Below, piece by piece: positions 55,501 to 64,000 of a stretch of 64,000 nucleotides of DNA. Position numbers and translations under genes: made by a program. Source of the DNA: Diplonema japonicum (taxonomy: Eukaryota; Euglenozoa; Diplonemea; Diplonemida; Diplonemidae). Numbering within the stretch: the first letter of the stretch is position 1; the number at the start of each line of letters is the position of its first letter. Under the pieces are notes generated by a model, which saw nothing but the letters and a program-made list of their open reading frames with translations, did not search any database and was not told the origin of the DNA. The DNA lies in NCBI GenBank assembly GCA_964019335.1, contig OZ025658.1, forward strand, positions 62,001-126,000, written 5' to 3'.

Positions 55501-56636
55501 GACAGCGAGTCGCCTTCGAAGCGAATGCCACCCTCGCACCGGTAGCCACGCTGCTCCTCGCTGGTGATGGAGGTGGCCGACACGTCTGACGGGAGCCGTT
55601 TGCATGACTCGGCATTGGCGTTCGTCTCCACCGAATGGTAAAAGGACTTCAAAACACAAGTGTCGCGAATGAGAACAGCAGCGACGCACTCCGCTATTTT
55701 CGAACATTCCCGTTGGCAGGTTGCCATGCCCCTCGTCCGCTCGATCTTGACCAGGTCGCCTCCCTTCAACCTGATGTTGTACTCACACTCGTACCGTTCT
55801 TCCGGCTCTATACTGTCTCGCCTCTCGGAAACGCTTGCTGTTCCTGTCGAAGGGTTCCTGACGCAAGAGGTCTGCCCGACGGCCACCCGCCTCGGAGAGA
55901 GGAAGGACTTCAAATGGCATTCCCGCACAGCTTGGGAATACGTGACTCCAAGGCAACTCGCTGTCTTCGAGCATCGGAACTGGCACTCTGGTAACGTGGA
56001 CGTCTCTGTCGTGAGCAGCATGGTACCTTCCTCATGAGCGGTGTCTTGGTAACATTTGAATTCGGAGGGATCGGGCCGGCCCGCTATTGTTCTCTCCACT
56101 ACTACCCTACAGGTGGTGTATCCCAACGCAGGTAGCGTGGTTACATAGTCCGATTTGCTGAAGAAGATTCGAAGCTGGCAGTGCTGTCGGCCTTTGTTTT
56201 GAAACACTACACTTTCACATCCTTCGAACGCTTCGCACTTCGAGAGGCAAGCGGGTAGATCCATGCGGTACCCGCTGTACTCTGTCAGGAGGAGCCCTGG
56301 GTTGTTCTTGTGCAACACGCACTCCCAGTCCTTTTTGGTGGGGGTTTGGTAGCATGCCTCGCTGTTAGCCTTCTCGTCTACTTTTATCCTTGAAGCCTGT
56401 TTGAGGGTACAGACCCCGTTCTCCACCTGTCCCACCGTGCACATGTGTGTCTTTTCGCATTCGCTCCAACAGTTTACAGGGTTTGTAGACGATATTTCCC
56501 CAATTACATCTCCTGCAATGGCGGACCCTTCCCAGCATGTAAAGGACCGTGGGGTGACACCTGATGCCTTGACACTGGCAACAAAACAGCTTGTGGTGCT
56601 GATGATGAGAAGCCAGGCTGTCCTACGCCGCGACAT
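43596..56636 (-). CDS. Giant PAN/Apple, Sushi and EGF type I membrane protein (PAN2)
   Basis: Exons 56636-45393, 45354-45269 and 45234-43596 give about 4322 aa; introns are 38 and 34 nt, both with GTATGC donors. Unspliced, the frame stops at 45246. A signal peptide opens it. Order: seven PAN modules; Sushi/CCP repeats (residues about 649-900); EGF-like domains (about 902-1079); repeats with GxDTxC endings like Ephrin-receptor/TNFR-type Cys-rich units (about 1079-1225); a calcium-binding EGF (DIDECELKPC); an alpha/beta domain (about 1439-1539); then about 28 PAN modules with two W-rich modules (about 2739-2825 and 2909-3015); a C-terminal extracellular domain and one membrane helix followed by RRRKTRRR. 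Likely a surface adhesin or receptor. Confidence 0.88.
45235..45268 (-). other. 34-nt intron in PAN2
   Basis: The donor GTATGC and acceptor CAACAG bracket 34 nt that contain the in-frame TGA. Removing it returns the reading frame to that of the 3' exon and rebuilds a PAN end (SNAPRKYRNEEGGITC). Confidence 0.8.
45355..45392 (-). other. 38-nt intron in PAN2
   Basis: The donor GTATGC and acceptor TACGCAG bracket 38 nt. Removing it joins TTMACR to ELCADTPSCVGF and restores the canonical C-x3-C-x5-C spacing of a PAN module. That spacing is why I chose it over a 35-nt alternative further upstream on the sense strand. Confidence 0.8.
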
Positions 56637-56778
56637 TTTTTTTTTTCCCCCTCTCCTCTCCTTCTTTTTTTCTTTTTTCTTTTTTTTTTTGAATTCATTT
56701 TGTTATGTTTTGGGGAGTGTGCGGTAATATGATGATTTCCCCCTCTTTTCCTTGACCAAAAAAAAAAAAAAGAAAATT

Positions 56779-56887
56779 TTATTTCGCAACCTTCTTTGTG
56801 CTCACGGTTTTTCTCTTCTTCTTCTCACCCGCCCCGTCCTTTTCGAGGAATCTCTTGCGCATTGCAGCGAGTTTTGGATTGCGGCGG

Positions 56888-56921
<34 letters not shown>

Positions 56922-58491
56922 CCTTTTCCTTCCCACTCCTTCTCTGGTTCCTACATACCTCTTCATCGTCATCTGATAAGTCCATGTCAACCTGTTCAAA
57001 GGAAGTTGAGGCTTTCTCCTTCTTACCGCTTGGTTTCTTTGCCTTGCCCTTCGTCGCGCTAACCTCGACCATCTCGTCACCACTGTCATCGTCATCTGCC
57101 TTGGCGGCAACAACCTTTACCTTCTTCTTCTTCGCCACTTTTTTTTCCAATGGTTTCTTAGCCTCAACCACTACCTTCGGTGCCTGTACCTCCATTTCTT
57201 CTGCCTCGGAATCAGAGACGATTTCCTCATCGTCATCATCAGCGTCCCCGTTGCTTTGTTTTATGGTCTTTTGCAGAATGCGTTTCTTTGAGTCGTTCCG
57301 GACCCGGCTCTCGTCAGAGGAGCGTTTTCTCTTGGCGTTGGGGTCTTTCTCTGTTGTTGTATTCTCGACCTTCTTCTTCTTCACGGCGAGGAACGCTCCT
57401 TCGAGCTTGGGCTCCACCAATACAAACGTGTTCCTCACAGCTTTCCGGGTCTCCTTGCGCTCTGGTTCCTCATCTTGCGGCTGTTCAACCTGCTTATCCT
57501 TGTTGTCATCAAGCTCCACGGTGACATGTGTCCCCCTTTCAATTGCAATCGTGGTGTTGTTCATGAGAACCGCCTTTGATGCCGATTCCGGACGGTCGAA
57601 TTTTATAACAGCAACGCCTGTTGATGCACCGGTTACCTTGTTTCGTAGGAGCTGGACGTGGGTGACCCTTCCGCAGTGCGAGAAGACGGATCGGATGTCT
57701 TGCGTGCGGGTGGTGTCGGGGAGGATCCCGACGAGGACCTTGTTGCAGGTTGTGTTGCGAGGGGCGGGTTTTTGCTTGGGTTTTTCTTCTTCTTCTTCTT
57801 CTTGCACCGGTTCTTCTTCCTCTTCTTCTTCGAGCTTTTCCTCTTTGTACGCTTCATATGAAGGTGGGACGACAGGTCCGCCTGATTTCATGACACCAGG
57901 AGCTTGTGCGGGTATCGCAACGAGTTCCATCCCCAACAGAGGGTAGCCGTTCAATGCTGTACAGAAGTTTTCCACATCTTTCTTTGATGTTAGTGTGACG
58001 AAGCAGGAGTTTCTGTTTCCGGTCATCATTTTGATTCGTTGTATTTTGTCCGTTAGCGATGGGGCGGTGTCGGACACTACGTTTTTGATGATTTCAGGGT
58101 TCACGGGTTTTGCAAGGTGCGACAAGTAAACCTGCAGTTCGGGGTCGGCGCTCTCGTGTTTTGATTTGTAAGGTTCCTTCCTTTTCACGGGCTGGCCTTC
58201 GCCTCCAACGATGCCCTTTGGGACTTCAATTCGAAGCCGTTTTCCTTTGAACTCCACGTTGTTCTTCGCCAACGCCAACCGCACGCTGTTAGGTTTTTTA
58301 AACGTGAAGTACCCGTTGGTCTTCCCGTTCTTCTTCAGCATCTTGGTGATGTTTCCGCAGTTTAGAAACCTCTCTAACTCCCCTTGCAGCCCCTCGTTCT
58401 GCCTCGGCAGGTAATCTACGTAAACCTTTGTCAACCCGAACGGCGTCTCCGGTAGCCTTGATCCCTTCGGGGTGGGGGTTTCATTCTCCAT
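56779..58491 (-). CDS. Nucleolar-type RNA-binding protein with RRM domains
   Basis: 570 aa from the methionine at 58491, placed just before the first RRM; the longer frame upstream is low-complexity leader. RRM1 is at about residues 20-92 (TKVYVDYLPRQ..., GYFTFKKP). A second, degenerate RRM is at about 145-200 (NSCFVTLTSKKDVENF). The third is at about 255-335 (NKVLVGILPDTTRTQDI, GVAVIKFDRPESA). The C-terminal half alternates acidic patches with Lys-rich stretches, as in nucleolin-, Nop12- or RBM34-type ribosome-biogenesis proteins. A 66-nt frame-neutral segment near the end (GTATGTA donor, poly-A then AG acceptor, about 56892-56957) may be an intron. Likely nucleolar. Confidence 0.8.
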
Positions 58492-59540
58492 TTTTTTTTT
58501 AAACTCTCTTTTCCTATTCCCCCATAAATAAATAAGCGAACAAATAAAAAAAGGGAAGAGTACAAAGAAAGAGTATGGGGAGGGGATCTTTTTTTTGAGA
58601 AGGGTGAGATAGAGAAGAGCAGTGGGGGGAGGGAGGAGGGCAAAAAGTTGAATGCAATATTGCGGGGAGGGGGGGGGATATTTTGGAAGCAAATAAATTT
58701 CACCTTTTTTATATCTCTGAAAGCGTATCTGGTACAATAAAAGAAAACATGTTCCACCCAAAGATATATTTTCTTTTTTTTCTTTTTCTTCTTAAATCTT
58801 TGTTTTTTTTTAATATACAAATCTTTTGATCAAAAACAACCTATGACCCACGTCTTTAGAGATATACATAGTACTTGGGGGGGGGGGGGGGGGGACCTTG
58901 ATGATACTCCTTAACAAGAATCGTAAGAGTAACTACAAAATACTGAATGGAGCAAATGGAAAGAAGAAAAAAAAAAGGGAGGGATGAAGCAAACATTGTG
59001 TAAAGATCTCAAAGGGAACCGGCCCATTTGTTCTTTTTCACAATTTTTCTTTTTTTTTTTCTTCTTCTTCTCCTCCTCTTTCATAGAAAAAAAAAAGAGA
59101 AACCACACCTAAAAAAAACACCCCCCCACGATTCTGATTCTTTACTATTTTCTTTGTTGCCGATTACTCCGGTGAGAAAGAAGGGGGGAAAAAAAAAATA
59201 GAAGGGGGGAAAAAATGATAAAAAGAATATTAAAAAAAAGAGCATCCATACATTTTGAAGCTCCCTTTTTTTCCCCATTCTTCTTCTTCTTCTTTTTTTC
59301 CCCATTTTTTTTGTTTTGTTTTGTTTGTTTTGTTGTTTGTTGCTGTTTTGCCAGACGCAACTGCATCATGGGAAACCTTTTTTTTTTTTTTTTTTTTTTT
59401 CATAAAAAATCTTTTTTGAGGGGTTTTGTTTGAAAAAGAAATAGAGAGAACAAAAATGAGAATTGAACAAAAAAAAGGGGGGAGGGGGAAAAAGAAAAAC
59501 TTGATTTTAAGTCAAGGTGGACACAAGTCAGCAGCAACAC
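58492..59540. other. AT-rich spacer
   Basis: The sequence is a homopolymer- and microsatellite-rich spacer with an 18-nt G run at 58877-58894. I see no gene in it. Confidence 0.6.
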
Positions 59541-60381
59541 ATGTGGAGTGAGTTTCTAATCTGTGTGGCAGTCACTTCTCAAACCGACGCGCCATAGCTC
59601 CCGTTTTTTCGCGGTAGGGATATGGCTACGCCCAATCAGCTTTTCTTGAAAAGAAAATGGTAAACACCCCCCCCTCTTTTTTCTTCTTCTTTCTTTCTTT
59701 TATTTATTTATTTATTTGTGTTCTCCCCCCTTTTTTTTTTGTTTCTTCTTTTTTTTTTTTTTTTGCTTCCTTCAATTCACTATGATGATAGGGAGAAAGC
59801 GTCAGCCAACCATCAGGAGAAAAAAAAAAATCCAATAAATAAAACAAAAAGTAGGCTGCCAAGAATATGAATTTTTTTCTGTACGGCTCATCTTTATGTT
59901 ACTTCCCCGTGATAGAGTAGGGTCTATGGCCCCCCGCCATTCTTCCCAGAAACAGTCAGAAGTTTCTTTTTTTTTTTTTTGTTTGTATATCTCCTACTTT
60001 CTCGCAAAAAAAAAAAAAAAAAAAACAAAAAAAAAATTGGCGCTTTATTTGTTTGTGCGCACAAGCGGGAAAAGAAGGAGAAATGATGCGGTACTTGTAA
60101 AAGAAGCCGGCTTCTCCTCCTTCCCCCCTTTGCGAATTTCTTCTTCTTTTTTTTTTTTTCCCCTCCTGGAAAAAAAAAAACTCACAGTAACATGCAAACT
60201 CCTAAAGCGAAAGCCGCATGCCCTAAAAAGGAAGGGGGTATGGCCAGTACTAGGTGTCTCTCAGTTTCGATCTAATCTTGCGACTCCTCCAAGTGCTGAT
60301 CTCTTCAGGCAAGTAGCACCCTTCATTGGCTCCCACTAGCGGCCCAGCAGGTATGGAGAGTACTTTTCCCGACCACACAAA
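59541..60381 (-). other. Coding-like islands, possible short multi-exon gene(s)
   Basis: Three minus-strand islands stand out from the surrounding homopolymer. At about 59928-59940 an ATG opens MAGGHRPYSITG up to a GTAACA donor-like site. At about 59562-59648, after a pyrimidine tract and AAG, a frame reads KLIGRSHIPTAKKRELWRVG and soon stops. At 60254-60370 a frame reads GKVLSIPAGPLVGANEGCY and ends at a TAG after a basic stretch. No family is recognised. The middle of the stretch is poly-T/A. Confidence 0.3.
60185..60233. repeat. Interspersed repeat R2, copy 2
   Basis: This copy matches 5518-5563 in the same orientation, sharing the AGCCGCATGCC core and flanking ACATG.AAACTC. An A-rich stretch follows, as in the first copy. 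Confidence 0.45.
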
Positions 60382-60462
60382 AAAACAAAAAAAAACAATA
60401 CATGAGCTATGTGTGAGACGTTCCCTTGTTCTCATTCTTGCATCTATCCCCCTTTTCGCAAT
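60382..60462 (-). mobile_element. Detached LINE 3' tail
   Basis: About 70 nt match the 3' end of the LINE at 11916-11992 in the same strand sense: AGGGGATAG.TGCA, GATGAGAACAAGGG/GAATGAGAACAAGGG, CGTCTCACA, then CTCAT.TATT followed by a T run. No ORF2 sequence precedes it. It is either a 5'-truncated LINE copy or a SINE that shares the LINE tail. Confidence 0.6.
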
Positions 60463-60596
60463 AATCAGCAAGTAAAGCTTTTTTAAACTCTTCATCTCTT
60501 CATAATCTAACTTCATTCCAGATGATACTTTTTAAACTTGACCGGGAATCGGTGGACCCCCCGATTTCTTTTTCAGCTCGGTTCGAATGGGAGGTG

Positions 60597-60636
<40 letters not shown>

Positions 60637-61375
60637 AAATTTGATGCCTAAATTGTGACCTCTTTCCCAACATTTGACTTTTCCCATTAGGGATACTGAA
60701 TGAGGTAAGCAAGTAAAATCGAGGAGAGTAAAAAAATAAAACCACCTTATTCATGTGTCACTCTTTTGAAAAAAAAGAGGCCTTCGGCCTCGTCTCTTGT
60801 GAACTTTTTCTGTTTTCACTCGAGTGACAGAAAAATTCATAAATTCGTTGTGAATAAGTAGCATTTTTTTTTTTTTTTTTTTTTTTTACTTTCCGCATTT
60901 TTTAAAAAAAAAGATTTCTGTACTGTAAAGGAAGCAAGGTGCTTCCCGCGCCCTAGTCTGCCATCACGATGCTGGGTATAAAAAAAAAACTTCAGAAGTC
61001 AATAAGGGTTAAAATCGCCATCACTGGCCACCCCTTGCCTTCCTCTGTTAACCCGTGCTATTAATGGTATTCATAAGGGCATAAGTACAGCACCATCTCA
61101 CTTTGACTCGCTTATGGGGGAGGAATCGTCACAGACCTGAGACCTAGGCCCAAAGACCTTGGTCTTGCTGCCCCCCAAAACACATAATAAAAAAAAAAAA
61201 ATAAATAAATAAAAAGGGAATGTGAATAAAAATGGTGATTTCTTTGTTCGCCATACTGTTTCTTTTTGTAGAAAACATGAAAAAAAAACAGATTTTCTTC
61301 TTTCTTCTTCTTTTTCTCTGGTCTATCAGGATCAAATTAAATTCGATAGAAAGTTTCAGTGACACTACTCAGACA
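60463..61375. other. Spacer with coding-like islands and two inverted repeats
   Basis: A minus-strand island at about 60509-60600 has an open frame with NRAEKEIGGSTDSRSSLKSI. Inverted repeats lie at 60777-60791 (GAGGCCTTCGGCCTC) and 60808-60838 (TTTTTCTGT...ACAGAAAAA around a CACTCGAGTG palindrome). The segment 60940-61160 has balanced composition but no recognised gene. Confidence 0.35.
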
Positions 61376-61475
61376 CCGTTTTGTGGGTGCTGCCTGGTGC
61401 CTGTGGTGGCTGCTCGCGTGGAGATGGACGGCATCTGGGCGAGAAACATAACATGGAGTGCTAGGTGCTAGGGGT
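61376..61475. repeat. Interspersed repeat R1, copy c
   Basis: The closest relative of copy a: they share GAGATGGACGGCATCTGGGC and GAGAAACAT.ACATGGAGT. An A run follows directly, which is compatible with retroposition. Confidence 0.65.
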
Positions 61476-61851
61476 ACGGTTTGAAAAAAAAAAAAAAAAT
61501 TGGAAAAATAATGGGGGAGAGAGAAAAAGAAAATCATAATACTACCTACTTCAGTACCTTCACCTCAGAGTGAAAGAAGGACCGAGTCCACACCCCGCAG
61601 AGTCGACCTTCAAACAATAAAAAAAAAACAAAAAAAAAAACCGGCATCCTTTCATAGCCAACAAATATTTCTTTCGTTATTATAATAACGACAATAATAA
61701 TTTAAAAAATAAAAATAAAATATAAAAAAAAAAGGTTATTCCCGTGTTTTTTTGGGAACGTTCCTTGTATCTACTTATCCATCCATATTTTTCCAAGAAG
61801 AAGAACAATAAAAAAAAAACAAAGAAATATTATTTATATGGTACAAGAATA
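61476..61851. other. AT-rich spacer
   Basis: This is an A/T-rich spacer between repeat R1 copy c and the end of the ankyrin gene. I see nothing in it. Confidence 0.6.
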
Positions 61852-62751
61852 TCACGCAATGCAACAGCAATTGATGGCTGACTTCGCACCGCGTGTTTTC
61901 AGCAATTTTGCGACCTCGGGGTGCCCGTTGGCAGAGGCAAGGGAGAGGGCGGTAATACTATTGGAAGCGATAGTAATATCAGCATTGGAGTCAAGGAGGA
62001 GACGGCAAACCTCAAGATGCCCACAGGACGCAGCCAACATAAGCGCTGTATACCCATGAGTAGACCGCATATTTATGTCAGCACTGTGACTAACCAAACA
62101 CCGGCAAGTATTATACCTCCCCAACGAAGCAGCGTGCATCAAGGGGGACTTCCCTTCTGAAAGCGTGTTTGGACTGCTTCCTGCATCTAATAAAAACCCG
62201 CAGATTTGATCAAATCCGTTCCAAGCTGCGATCGACAGTGCTGTCCACCCGCACCGGGATCCGATATCTATGTCCGCGCCTGCTGAGACCAGAACTTCGA
62301 TGACGGGGAGTGCTGCTGATTCCGCAGCAATGTGCAAAGCTGTTTTTCTGTTCGACCCCCGTGTTATGTCTAGATTCACGCCCACGGTGATCAACAGTTT
62401 CAGCAACCGCGTGTTCCCCTCAAAAACGGCTATCCAGTATTGTCTTTGCCATTCTGCTGGTGCGATTCCCATTTTTCGGAGTTCTGTCAAGGCCATCTCC
62501 CTCCCCGACAGGCACACGTCCACCGTGTCCTCGGCCACAAGGTTTAAGACCGCTGCGTCCAAGTTTTCGTCGATGAGCTCCTCGCCGTGCAGCCACAGGC
62601 ACTGCTTGCCCTGTTCGATGCCTGTCGCCTTTTCGACGGCTTCCTTCAAGTCCACCACCTTGTCATCGACCCCAACCTCAATTGTGGTCAGTGACCCGTC
62701 GGCCGTCCGGGCAAAAACTTGCATACGACCATCATGCCGTTCAACAGTCAT
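61852..62751 (-). CDS. Ubiquitin-like domain plus ankyrin-repeat protein
   Basis: 299 aa, intronless. Residues about 10-82 fit a ubiquitin-like fold: MQVFARTADGSLTTIEV, then DLKEAVEKATGI, the QCLWLHGEEL strand and a final DTVDVCLSG; no C-terminal GG is present, so it is a domain rather than a modifier. Residues about 105-290 hold five to six ankyrin repeats (KTALHIAAESAALPVIEVLV, TALSIAAWNG, GYTALMLAASCGHLEVCRLL). The last residues are INCCCIA, a cysteine cluster at the C-terminus that could be lipidated; this is notable because the next gene encodes a palmitoyltransferase. Likely an adaptor. Confidence 0.85.
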   Translation of the reverse strand: MTVERHDGRMQVFARTADGSLTTIEVGVDDKVVDLKEAVEKATGIEQGKQCLWLHGEELIDENLDAAVLNLVAEDTVDVCLSGREMALTELRKMGIAPAEWQRQYWIAVFEGNTRLLKLLITVGVNLDITRGSNRKTALHIAAESAALPVIEVLVSAGADIDIGSRCGWTALSIAAWNGFDQICGFLLDAGSSPNTLSEGKSPLMHAASLGRYNTCRCLVSHSADINMRSTHGYTALMLAASCGHLEVCRLLLDSNADITIASNSITALSLASANGHPEVAKLLKTRGAKSAINCCCIA

Positions 62752-62766
62752 GTGTAGATGATCCTT

Positions 62767-62788
62767 GGGGGGGGGGGGGGGGGGGGGG
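62767..62788 (+). repeat. 22-nt G homopolymer between two genes
   Basis: A pure G run on the plus strand (C on the sense strand) lies 15 nt upstream of the ankyrin gene start. Similar runs of 13-20 G occur at 1307, 21184, 22734, 26332, 37639, 42849 and 58877; only 21339-21360 is a C run on the plus strand. Confidence 0.9.
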
Positions 62789-62856
62789 TAGGTGGCAGAG
62801 TTAAAAAAGAAAAAGGAAGTCGAAAAAAAAAAGGAAAGATTTTTTTTTTTTTCTCT

Positions 62857-63889
62857 TTATACGGCCACCAACCGCAACTCTGAATCACTCTCATAATCGT
62901 CTCTCTGCTTCACTCCGGTCGGGTTTGTGACAAATGCCTCTTCGCCGAAAATCTGTGGAGGGGTTTTCTTTTTCCCAAAAAAGTTTTGGAAACACACACA
63001 CCGTTCTAAACGAATGCCCATTCATGTGCAAAGGCGCGACGCTCGGCATCAGCATCATCCAGATTTGGGGGTAGTTACCGTAAGTCTGCTGCAGGTTGGG
63101 AAGCCAGCCGAGGTCGAAGGGCGGACTCCAGGAACGTCCTGCTGTGCTTGCGTCCGCCGCCGACTGGCAGTTCCCGTAGAACTCGATCACCGTTTGATTG
63201 GTGAGTATGAGGTAACCGTTCCAAACCACAAACAACGTGATCATAACGAAGAGGACACCACACAACATGAGCTCAAGGAGCACCGTCTTCTCCAACGCCA
63301 GTAGCTTTTCCGGGTGGACTGGCCTCAGCTTCCCTAACCAGTACAGACTAAGGAAGGTGGTGATCTGTGCAGTCGCACACCATATGTACAAAAGCATGTT
63401 GAAAAAATACCGTTGATTATAGTGCCCTACACAGTTGTTGATCCAAGGGCAGTGGTGGTCCATCTTCAAGACACACCCCCCGCAGAAATGGCAATGGTGT
63501 GCTCTTGGAGGTTTCCACTTCCAGCAGGTCTTGCAGAACCTGGCCCACATTTCCCCGTGTTTCTTCTTCAGATCGGTTTCCTTCGGTTCTATAGGTGGAA
63601 GGTGCTCGTCGCAAGGCTCTCCAGGAGGGGTTACCGAAGCATGATAATGGTTGAAAAGACAGTTGAAGCTCAGCCAGCACCCCATCATAAACTGCATTCT
63701 TCCTTCAAGGCTGTCGATATCTAACAAGCAGGGTAGCAACACGCCCACCCAAGTGTAGGCAAGGAACATAATCAACGCGGTTGCGAGGCCCACACACCCG
63801 ACACCTATGGCCCACATAACCGCGGTGCCCCCCGTCAGGAGCACGGTGTAGAGCTTCAGCTGCAACCTTTTCATTGTTGTTGTTTGCAT
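62857..63889 (-). CDS. DHHC palmitoyltransferase (two exons)
   Basis: Exons 63889-63002 and 62952-62857 (49-nt intron, GTGTGT donor, CCACAG acceptor) give 327 aa. Splicing replaces a Lys/Arg-rich read-through tail with [13 protein letters not shown]...SELRLVAV. The start is the methionine of [10 protein letters not shown]; the frame further upstream is poly-A leader. The DHHC zinc-binding domain is complete: [20 protein letters not shown] then [17 protein letters not shown], with DHHC as catalytic Cys motif. Two transmembrane helices precede it and two follow, the usual topology. A TTxE-like NQTVIEF motif and a [13 protein letters not shown]-terminal segment are also present. It transfers acyl chains to cysteines at Golgi or plasma membranes. 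Confidence 0.92.
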
Positions 63890-64000
63890 TTTTGCATTCT
63901 CTATTTTTTTTTTTCTTTTTTCTTTTTTTTTTAGATCTTTTACTTTGTTCCCTTTGGGGGGTTTCTTTTTATATTGTGTGCACCCCTTGCCCCAATGCAC

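Noticed and set aside
43577-56636. Bacterial or viral origin for the giant proteins
   Set aside because: Signal peptide, PAN, Sushi and calcium-binding EGF modules, single membrane helix and spliceosomal introns all fit a eukaryotic surface protein.
56798-57946. 382-codon plus-strand ORF opposite the RRM gene
   Set aside because: Phe/Ser-rich mirror of Lys/Glu/Asp codons on the minus strand.
60570-60600. tRNA-like box B (GGTTCGAATGGGA)
   Set aside because: No box A at proper distance and no cloverleaf; the segment lies in a coding-like island on the other strand.
62891-63001. DHHC protein ending in a Lys/Arg-rich tail at 62891
   Set aside because: That tail reads through a 49-nt GT-AG intron. 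Splicing gives a sensible acidic end and a stop at 62857.

Overview
The window is nuclear DNA from a unicellular eukaryote. Every recognisable host gene has eukaryotic counterparts: 60S ribosomal protein eL20, dynein light chain LC8, an LMBR1-family membrane protein, a DHHC palmitoyltransferase, an Asteroid-type nuclease and an E3 ubiquitin ligase. Several genes are split by very short GT-AG introns; I can resolve 11 of 34-53 nt. GC-rich coding blocks alternate with AT-rich spacers full of homopolymer runs (59 T at 38056, 38 A at 11879, several 13-22 nt G runs). All genes I can support, and the one retrotransposon, read on the minus strand, often with only 95-145 bp between neighbours. One-way gene arrays of this kind are known from Euglenozoa (kinetoplastids, diplonemids) and from dinoflagellates and perkinsids. 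The cis-introns argue against a kinetoplastid. I cannot name the species.

Layout, left to right (transcription runs right to left). 1-742: start of an LMBR1/LMBRD2-like protein, cut by the window edge. 2207-5155: TPR, coiled-coil and Gln/His-rich protein, two exons. 7820-8674: Cof-type HAD phosphatase. 8795-10486: WD40 protein, four exons. 10553-11880: TTAA-flanked inverted-repeat element. 11916-18039: two-ORF LINE. 18109-18897: flavin-reductase-like protein. 18993-21140: Asteroid/XPG-type nuclease. 22041-23211: decayed DNA transposon remnant between inverted minisatellites. 23249-24949: E3 ligase joining a RING/IBR half to a MYCBP2-type RING-Cys-relay half. 25828-26210: LC8 in three mini-exons. 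26989-37533: giant PAN/Apple surface protein (3514 aa). 39588-40154: small inverted-repeat element. 41282-42039: unknown three-exon gene. 42180-42731: eL20. 43596-56636: second giant PAN/Apple protein (about 4322 aa after two mini-introns are removed). 56779-58491: nucleolar-type RRM protein. 61852-62751: ubiquitin-like plus ankyrin protein. 62857-63889: DHHC acyltransferase.

The genes do not form an obvious single pathway. The two giant type I membrane proteins dominate the window. They share about 34-35 PAN modules each and a recurring module I do not recognise, and look like paralogous adhesins or receptors. The other candidate for new biology is the RBR-RCR hybrid ligase, which keeps both relay cysteines of the MYCBP2 mechanism. 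The AT-rich gaps also hold short coding-like islands that may be further multi-exon genes like LC8. I found no rRNA, tRNA, CRISPR array or prokaryote-type feature.
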